Part shown: positions 43,701 through 48,112 of the stretch, piece after piece
Position numbering within the stretch: the stretch's first letter is position 1
Layout: every line of letters starts with the position of its first letter
Assembly: GCA_945906725.1 (NCBI GenBank)
Contig: CAMDRI010000020.1
Span: 1-48,112, forward strand
DNA length: 48,112 nucleotides
Source: Candidatus Kuenenia stuttgartensis
GTDB lineage: Bacteria > Planctomycetota > Planctomycetia > Planctomycetales > Planctomycetaceae
Direction: 5' to 3'
Notes under the pieces: generated by a model
Seen by the model: only the letters and a program-made list of their open reading frames with translations
The model's database searches: none
Told to the model about the DNA's origin: nothing
Position numbers and translations under genes: made by a program

Positions 43701-44333
43701 TTCATCGAATCCGGTTGGTCGATAAAATCTCTGCATCGCGAGATCATGCTCTCGGCGACGTATCGGCTGAGCAGTTCGGCATCGGCAACCTCAAATCCTC
43801 AAGCGACCGATGCCGACAATCACTTGCTGTGGCGGATGAATCGCCGCCGCTTGGAAGTTGAACCGTGGCGCGATTCCGTGTTGACGGTCGTCGGGAAACT
43901 CGACCGCACGCTGGGTGGGCCGTCGAGTAATCTCAGCGACGGCAACAACCAGCGCCGCACGCTGTATGGATTCGTAAGCCGGCATCAACTCGATGACCTG
44001 TTGCGGCTGTTCGACTTCCCCGATCCGAACATCACCGCCAGCCAACGCACCGTCACGACCGTCCCGCTACAACAGCTCTTCGTGCTCAACAGCGAGTTCA
44101 TGGTCGCACAATCTCGCGCTCTCGCCACGCGATTGACCCGCGAAGCCAGCACCGATGACCGCCGCGTTCACCGAGCCTACGACTTACTCTTTAACCGTTC
44201 GCCGAGTCCCAACGAACTGCAATTGGGCCTCGATTTCCTGGCAACCACCAAATCCGATTCCGCGAAGCTGACTGTGTTGGAGCAATACGCATTGGCGTTG
44301 CTCGGCTCCAATGAGTTTGCGTTCGTGGATTAG
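40701..44333 (+). CDS. Long PSD1-type protein: PSCyt1 c-type haem motif, DUF1549, DUF1553
   Basis: The protein has 1210 residues from ATG 40701 (second ATG follows at once); the open frame from 40572 lacks a signal. MMRPAFRCTAFVIFCALMNA starts a Sec signal. CYECH at 51-55 is a haem c site and MEMPPKGKLP may give the axial Met. DUF1549 begins near residue 174 (SDIDRFVLAKLDEVGLQP) and holds a second CxxCH, CARCHDHKFDP. A long insert (about 400-920) includes a beta-sandwich-like part. DUF1553 follows (TARVFVNRIWAGHFGAGLVR, THPELLDWLARR). Compared with the 768-residue copy at 33650 it is much longer because of this insert. A GTAG-bordered double hairpin lies in frame near residue 815. Exported; function unknown; first gene before DUF1501 and a dehydratase gene. 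Confidence 0.93.
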   Translation: MMRPAFRCTAFVIFCALMNAGLNAAEPSLAPTAEQLEFFEAKIRPVLVKHCYECHSSKLAAPRGGLRLDDREAVLKGGDSGPVLVAGDLKKSSLLAALRYEEMEMPPKGKLPASVIADFEQWVKTGAPDPRVSASTTKPFGSQPATLNSQSSAHWAFQKLTRAPPPNVKNPQWLHSDIDRFVLAKLDEVGLQPVAAADRRTLIRRASFDLIGLPPEPEQVAAFLNDSASDNDAFAKVVEELLRSAHYGERWGRYWLDIARYGEDQTHTFKARNYPQGYLYRDWVVKAFNDDLPYDQFLIEQIAGDLVNHARPLHERIPALGLFALGPVYYQDNGEKDKALADEWDDRVDTLIRGTQALTISCARCHDHKFDPLTMADYYGLLGIFASTQYQERPAVPQEVVLAKQQAESTLKGQQLEVDRFLATQARSVREKLTPEIPQYVVGAWRVLNPLKKKANEKTVVTDVAKQLKLNEDLLRRWVAYLEEKPDSGAVNSDRPYLDGWRELRKQQDPNVDLSDDKASLAAVTAIGETLRQQAESLLPQRAGLLQHFGEDVAFIAESDRAAVAPGIIPLGNLFDDASGSQLSTALASDIFKATAKEGGLGVARVTQGWGHQTSIASGISFNFQSLGSDDAKHGSVVNDGWDISGGISTTGKRAPENLPRTDQGIGMHANALITFDLDEIRRAGLIPADRPLTLRVDRAGLNDDAFGSGSVHLAVIVSKPHEKKSEFNAILVASVNGQSAKVEENDGTYYFAGELPPPLRGNGKFAEIELKLPLDARYLTLVATGAGQAGEENTISSDHAVFSGARLEYESPRSSGVSPESDTVTTAVTGVTPVLRDALLYSELFSDKGVLAIASKDIANYLTDEPAKQLALLNKTRDERKQAFDAIKVLMAHAVADGQGADMPVYLAGDPRKKGPLAPRAFPAILRNGDSAPFQSTGSGRLELARAIASSDNPLTARVFVNRIWAGHFGAGLVRTPSNFGTLGERPTHPELLDWLARRFIESGWSIKSLHREIMLSATYRLSSSASATSNPQATDADNHLLWRMNRRRLEVEPWRDSVLTVVGKLDRTLGGPSSNLSDGNNQRRTLYGFVSRHQLDDLLRLFDFPDPNITASQRTVTTVPLQQLFVLNSEFMVAQSRALATRLTREASTDDRRVHRAYDLLFNRSPSPNELQLGLDFLATTKSDSAKLTVLEQYALALLGSNEFAFVD
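43139..43209. repeat. Two facing GTAG-bordered hairpins inside the PSD1 coding sequence
   Basis: CTCAGGCG (43145-43152), loop TCT, CGCCTGAG (43156-43163) form one perfect stem, extended by CCGTA ... TACGG on the outside (43139-43173). ACCGGCG (43188-43194), loop TGA, CGCCGGT (43198-43204) form a second. The pair is bordered by GTAG at 43141-43144 and CTAC at 43206-43209. The encoded segment PRSSGVSPESDTVTTAVTGV is polar and linker-like. Frame is preserved. Confidence 0.75.
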
Positions 44334-44356
44334 GCGAATGGATTTTCTTGTCAGTA

Positions 44357-44429
44357 TTTTTCGCCTTTCATTTTCCGCCAGCCGCATGACCGTCATCAAA
44401 AGAGCTGGCGATAAATGAAGGGCGCAAAA
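44357..44429. repeat. 26-bp imperfect inverted repeat between PSD1 and DUF1501 genes
   Basis: The left arm at 44357-44382 (TTTTTCGCCTTTCATTTTCC...) pairs with the right arm at 44404-44429 (read on the minus strand as TTTTGCGCCCTTCATTTATC...) at 22 of 26 positions, around a 21-base loop. It is 24 bases after the PSD1 stop and 59 bases before the DUF1501 ATG. No T run follows, so partial attenuation, mRNA stabilisation or processing between the two genes is more likely than full termination. Confidence 0.7.
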
Positions 44430-44488
44430 TGGGGAGTCATGACCGCAGCGCGGTGATCGCCGCTCTGAATTGCAGAGGAGTCTCGCAA

Positions 44489-45868
44489 ATGTCTCAGTCC
44501 GTCAACTTCTCACCGATTTCTCGCCGCGACATGCTGACTCGTTCGGCGGCCGGCTTCGGAATGTTCGGACTGGCGTCTGTGCTTTCTAACGAACGCAAAG
44601 CCGCTGCAGAATCGACGCTGAGCAGCGATCCGTTGGCTCCGAAGGCTCCGCACTTTGCGGCGAAGGCCAAACATCTCATTTTTCTGTTTATGAACGGAGG
44701 GCCTTCGCACGTCGACACGTTTGATCCAAAACCGGAACTCGTGAAACAAGCGGGCAAACCGGGGCCGGGCGGGAACTACATGCCCTCGCCATTTAAGTTC
44801 CAACAGCGCGGTGAGAGCGGTCTGCCGATCAGCGAACTCTATCCGTATCTCGGCGAGTACATGGACGATCTCTGCGTGATCCGCTCGATGTATACGAGCA
44901 CGCCGAATCACGAGCCGGGTCTCTTCATGATGAATTCCGGCACACAGCAGCCGACTCGGCCCTGCATGGGTTCGTGGCTGAACTACGGGCTGGGGACCGA
45001 GAACCAAAACCTGCCGGGCTTCGTGGTGCTTTGTCCGGGCAAGCCGGTCGTTGGACCGGCCTTGTGGTCGAACAGTTTTCTGCCGGGTATCTATCAAGGG
45101 ACGCACATCAACAACGGACAGCTCGATCCGAAGAAGATTATCAGCCACATCAACAACCAACAGTTGCCGCCGACTGAACAACGTCGGTTGCTCGACCTGA
45201 TGCAGAAGATGAACAAGGAGCATCTCGCCACCCGTGGCGCAGACAATCAACTCGAAGCCCGGATCGGTTCATTGGAGATGGCATTTCGCATGCAGTTTGA
45301 AGCTCAGGATGCGTTCGACATCACTCGCGAAAGCGAAGAGACTCGCAAGCTCTACGGTCTCGGCCAGTTCGCGGACGGCTGCTTGATCGCTCGCCGGCTG
45401 GTTGAACGTGGCGTGCGAACGGTGCAACTCTTCTACGGCAGCGGCCAGCCTTGGGACGCCCACGGCGACATCAAGGAGCATGTGCGCGACGCGAAGAACA
45501 GCGACCAAGCGATCGCCGCGCTGATCCGCGATCTAAAGTCACGCGGTCTCTTCGACGAGACATTGATCCTGTGGGGTGGCGAGTTCGGACGGACGCCGAC
45601 CGCTCAAGGGGCGACCGGCCGCAACCATCACGCCACCGGCTTCAGTATGTGGCTGGCCGGCGGCGGTGTGAAAGGTGGCATGGCCTACGGCGCGACCGAC
45701 GAACTCGGACTCAAAGCGGTCGAGAATCGCATGAGCGTGCATGACCTGCACGCGACAATGCTGCATCTGATAGGGATCGACCACACAAAGCTGACCTATC
45801 GCTATTCCGGACGCGACTTCCGTCTGACCGATGTTCATGGCGAAGTGGCGCATTCGATTTTGGCATGA
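44489..45868 (+). CDS. DUF1501 protein paired with a PSD1 gene
   Basis: The protein has 459 residues from ATG 44489, which has AGAGGAG 8 bases upstream; the longer frame from 44429 has none. ISRRDMLTRSAAGFGMFGLAS is a Tat signal. Blocks: FMNGGPSHVDTFDPKPEL, DGCLIARRLVERGVRTVQLF, LILWGGEFGRTPTAQGATG, RNHHATGFSMWLAGGG and the end YRYSGRDFRLTDVHGEVAHS. It matches the copy at 32235 in its SDPLAPKAPHFAAKAKHLIF start and C-terminal end, and both follow PSD1 genes. A PSD1-DUF1501 complex or pathway is therefore likely in general, with unknown substrate. A 25-base gap leads to the dehydratase gene. Confidence 0.92.
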   Translation: MSQSVNFSPISRRDMLTRSAAGFGMFGLASVLSNERKAAAESTLSSDPLAPKAPHFAAKAKHLIFLFMNGGPSHVDTFDPKPELVKQAGKPGPGGNYMPSPFKFQQRGESGLPISELYPYLGEYMDDLCVIRSMYTSTPNHEPGLFMMNSGTQQPTRPCMGSWLNYGLGTENQNLPGFVVLCPGKPVVGPALWSNSFLPGIYQGTHINNGQLDPKKIISHINNQQLPPTEQRRLLDLMQKMNKEHLATRGADNQLEARIGSLEMAFRMQFEAQDAFDITRESEETRKLYGLGQFADGCLIARRLVERGVRTVQLFYGSGQPWDAHGDIKEHVRDAKNSDQAIAALIRDLKSRGLFDETLILWGGEFGRTPTAQGATGRNHHATGFSMWLAGGGVKGGMAYGATDELGLKAVENRMSVHDLHATMLHLIGIDHTKLTYRYSGRDFRLTDVHGEVAHSILA

Positions 45869-45893
45869 CACGACTCTCAATTAGGATCAACGC

Positions 45894-47582
45894 ATGACTG
45901 CTCTGAATTGGAATAGCCGGCAACTGACTCGCGGATGGCAACGCGGAGTGACGGCTTTCTTTCATGGTCTCGGAATGACCGAAGCTGATTTCGACAGGCC
46001 GCAGGTCGGCATCGGCGTGCCGTTGCTGGAAGGGAATTTGTGCAACGTCCATGCGTATGACCTGGGCCGACGAGTGGCCGAAGGCTGTCGCGAGGCGGAG
46101 CTGTTGGGTTTTTTGTTCGGTACGCCGGGAGTCAGTGACAATCTCACGCAAGGTCTCGAAGGGGGCGGCGCGAGTCTTGTGTCGCGGAACTTGATCGCGA
46201 ATTCGGCCGAGTGCGTCGTGACCGCTCACTGCTACGACGCGATGGTCGGACTGCACCACTGCGACAAGAACGGGCCGGGCTTTGCGATGGCTCTGGCGCG
46301 GATGAATTATCCCGGCTTGATCCTCAGTGGCGGAAGCATTCTCCCCGGCTGCTATCGGGGCAAAGACGTCACGATCCTGGATGTCTACGACTCGCAGGCG
46401 GCGGCTTCGGTCGGAGCGATCCCACAGTCCGAAGCGGATGAAATCCGGCGAGTCGCTTGTCCGGGACCGGGCGGTTGCGGCATTGCGGCGTCGTTCAATA
46501 CGTGGGGCCTCGCGCTGGAGTCCATCGGCCTGATGCCTCCGCAGAGCAGTTCGATTCCGGCCATTGATGTTGCCAAGCAACAAGACGCACTCAACGCCGG
46601 GAGACTCATCCGCAATCTGCTTGAGCAACAAATCCGCCCACGCGACATCCTCACTCGCAAAGGCTTCGAGAACGCAGCCGCCATGATCGCGACAGCCGGT
46701 GGTTCCACGAACGCCGTGTTGCACTTGTTGGCTCTGGCTCGAGAAGCACAGGTCGAATTCACGCTCAGAGACTTGCAAGTTATTCTAAAGAAAACACCGG
46801 TGATGTGCAGCTTCGCCCCGCGTGGGACGAAGACCATGGTCGATCTGCACAAGCTGGGCGGAACGTCGGTCCTACTGAAGCAACTGATCCGAGCGGGCCT
46901 CATCGACGGCCGCTGCCTGACGGTGACGGGCAGATCGCTCGCGGAGAACGTCGCGAGCGCGAGTGATGTCTCTGCCGACAATGGCTTGATCGCACCGCAG
47001 GACATGCCGTTCAAGAGCTTTGCCGATATGCAGATCTGCTTCGGCAACCTCGCGCCGGATGGCATCGTCTTCAAAGTGTCGAGCCTGAGCGACCCGCGTT
47101 TTCGCGGCCCGGCGATCTGCTTCGATACCGGCAAACAAGTCTCCGACGCGGTCGAGCAGCGTCGCATCCGACCGGGCAGCGTCATCGTGCTCCGCAACTT
47201 GGGACCGGTGGCCTCCGGGATGCCCGAAGTCGTTTTGGCCGCATCGGCGTTGTCTGTTCCCGAATTGAACGGCAAGGTCGCGTTGATCTCGGACACGCGT
47301 GTCTCCGGCATCTCGCACGGCGCGATCGGTGTGCATTGCGCACCCGAAGCAGCTGTCGGCGGTCCGATCGCGCTCGTCCACGACGGTGACGAGATCAGCT
47401 TCGACCTGCTGGCCGGCAACGTCACGTTGCACGTGAACGATGAACAACTCGCTCATCGTCGCCAAGCCTGGAGGGCTCCCGTCATTCGACACGCGCGCGG
47501 CTACCTTGCAGATTTCGCCGCGACGGTCGCTCAGGCTAATCATGGCTGCGTCAGTCGCGTGATGTACCCCTCGTGTCATTGA
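45894..47582 (+). CDS. IlvD/Edd-family Fe-S dehydratase
   Basis: The protein has 562 residues, the usual family length. Cys50 (EGNLCNVH), Cys123 (HHCDKNGPG) and Cys195 (CPGPGGCGIAAS) are at the positions of the Fe-S ligands. Asp124-Lys125 after Cys123 fits the metal-binding Asp and the carbamylated Lys. AGGSTNAVLHLLALA and SDTRVSGISHGAIGV, with the Ser acting as base, are present, as is GGPIALVHDGDEISFD. Such enzymes dehydrate dihydroxy-acids: IlvD in branched-chain amino acid synthesis, or sugar acids. Several motifs deviate from IlvD (SDN for SDG, NTW for NTM), so a sugar-acid dehydratase is at least as likely. It follows DUF1501 by 25 bases. There is no signal peptide, so it is cytoplasmic, unlike its exported neighbours. 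Confidence 0.88.
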   Translation: MTALNWNSRQLTRGWQRGVTAFFHGLGMTEADFDRPQVGIGVPLLEGNLCNVHAYDLGRRVAEGCREAELLGFLFGTPGVSDNLTQGLEGGGASLVSRNLIANSAECVVTAHCYDAMVGLHHCDKNGPGFAMALARMNYPGLILSGGSILPGCYRGKDVTILDVYDSQAAASVGAIPQSEADEIRRVACPGPGGCGIAASFNTWGLALESIGLMPPQSSSIPAIDVAKQQDALNAGRLIRNLLEQQIRPRDILTRKGFENAAAMIATAGGSTNAVLHLLALAREAQVEFTLRDLQVILKKTPVMCSFAPRGTKTMVDLHKLGGTSVLLKQLIRAGLIDGRCLTVTGRSLAENVASASDVSADNGLIAPQDMPFKSFADMQICFGNLAPDGIVFKVSSLSDPRFRGPAICFDTGKQVSDAVEQRRIRPGSVIVLRNLGPVASGMPEVVLAASALSVPELNGKVALISDTRVSGISHGAIGVHCAPEAAVGGPIALVHDGDEISFDLLAGNVTLHVNDEQLAHRRQAWRAPVIRHARGYLADFAATVAQANHGCVSRVMYPSCH

Positions 47583-47621
47583 ACTTCTCAATCGCGGATG
47601 TTGTTCGATTGAGACGTTCCG

Positions 47622-47870
47622 ATGGCAGTAATCTCAATGTCACCGCGCTCAACCAGTTCGGATCGTAAACCTCGAACACTTTTCCCGGCGACAAAATTCA
47701 ACTTCGAGCAAACGCCCTGTATTCCTCGATCAAAGCTCAATAGCGTCCTCGATTTTCTGATTGATCTAGGAGCTTTGCGCGTCGATGAAACATCGAGTGC
47801 GGTCGTGAGCCGATTATCTGAGGGGGCATCCCAGTTCGCGTCTATCCGAGAAGATTCTGCATCTGATTGA
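47622..47870 (+). CDS. Possible small protein, unsupported by homology
   Basis: 82 codons, ATG without a good ribosome binding site. The second half, LNSVLDFLIDLGALRVDETS, reads like a protein helix, but the first half is basic and irregular. It ends two bases before the convergent DUF1501 stop. It fills an otherwise empty 290-base gap. It could be a real small gene, or the tail of a decayed one, or chance. Confidence 0.25.
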   Translation: MAVISMSPRSTSSDRKPRTLFPATKFNFEQTPCIPRSKLNSVLDFLIDLGALRVDETSSAVVSRLSEGASQFASIREDSASD

Positions 47871-47872
47871 CC

Positions 47873-48112
47873 TCAAAACAGCTCGACCATCGGGCTTCCA
47901 TCAGACAGCAGGTTATAGGGGCGATTCTGGTTGTCGATGGCTTCCAAGTCGTGGATGCCCATTGCGTGATAGATGGTGTGGACGATGTGCTCCGGTCCGA
48001 CCGGACGCTCCGCCGGATAGGCACCAATGTTGTCGCTGGAGCCGAACACTTGCCCGCCCCGGATGCCGCCGCCGGCCAGAAGTGCGGTTTGGCAGTGCGT
48101 CCAGTGATCGCG
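47873..48112 (-). CDS. DUF1501 protein, C-terminal 79 residues (runs off right edge)
   Basis: The minus strand from the edge reads RDHWTHCQTALLAGGGIRGG, then VFGSSDNIGAYPAERPVGPE, then HIVHTIYHAMGIHDLEAIDN and a TGA at 47873-47875. RDHW, the Gly-rich LAGGGI, and the DxxGxYPxxRPVxPEHIVHTIY block are the conserved end of DUF1501 proteins. It is the sixth member in this window. Its N-terminus lies outside. It is convergent with the dehydratase operon. Confidence 0.88.
   Translation of the reverse strand, partial: RDHWTHCQTALLAGGGIRGGQVFGSSDNIGAYPAERPVGPEHIVHTIYHAMGIHDLEAIDNQNRPYNLLSDGSPMVELF

Noticed and set aside
1..48112. Defence island, prophage or CRISPR array
   Set aside because: No phage structural, restriction, toxin-antitoxin or Cas genes and no regularly spaced repeats were seen; the only mobile traces are the insertion-sequence remnants at the left end and the hairpin elements.

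Overview
The window looks like chromosomal DNA of a member of the Planctomycetota. The strongest reason is content. There are six DUF1501 proteins (one cut by the right edge) and two proteins with the PSCyt1 / DUF1549 / DUF1553 (PSD1) arrangement, a combination massively expanded in that phylum. There are also many Tat- or Sec-exported proteins of unknown function, large PQQ-type propellers, and a fairly GC-rich base composition. No rRNA, tRNA or CRISPR array was recognised. All calls come from reading the sequence; no database search was run.

Layout. Bases 1-1822 are a scar region: the start of a small Cys-rich ORF (possibly a transposase), an MFS transporter gene cut in half, and a frameshifted IS4-type transposase remnant. 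Bases 1826-5606 hold two exported beta-propeller, glycosidase-like proteins. Bases 5646-8100 (minus) are a three-gene operon: HemN-like radical SAM protein, chorismate-lyase-like protein, hot-dog thioesterase. Bases 8365-9966 hold a small His-rich helical protein, a membrane diguanylate cyclase and, divergently, csrA with its own terminator. Bases 9990-12825 (minus) encode a membrane-anchored VWA protein and a ferritin-like di-metal protein. Bases 12953-19752 mix a DUF1501 protein, a metal-dependent amidohydrolase, hisA, a decayed small gene, a class-C beta-lactamase-like hydrolase, and a translationally coupled DUF447-PfkB kinase pair.

Bases 19852-27338 (plus) carry a 1481-residue PQQ-propeller protein, an LptF/LptG-type permease and an M28 metallopeptidase with two PDZ domains. 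Bases 27347-29776 hold a truncated hydrolase relic and a flavin monooxygenase with an N-terminal NTF2-like domain. Bases 29784-35956 (minus) are a PSD1 - DUF1501 - DUF1501 - PD40-propeller run. Then come a frameshifted membrane-protein relic and an ABC exporter (36877-38931), a lone DUF1501 (38990-40474), and a plus-strand run of PSD1 - DUF1501 - IlvD/Edd-family dehydratase (40701-47582). A further DUF1501 gene enters from the right edge.

The most unusual non-coding signal is a set of short, strongly hairpin-forming elements, most bordered by GTAG/CTAC or TAG/CTA. They sit at gene ends, between divergent genes, across a start-codon region and once in frame inside a PSD1 gene. Several of them supply the TAG stop codons of flanking genes. 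They look like a dispersed, possibly mobile, palindromic repeat population.
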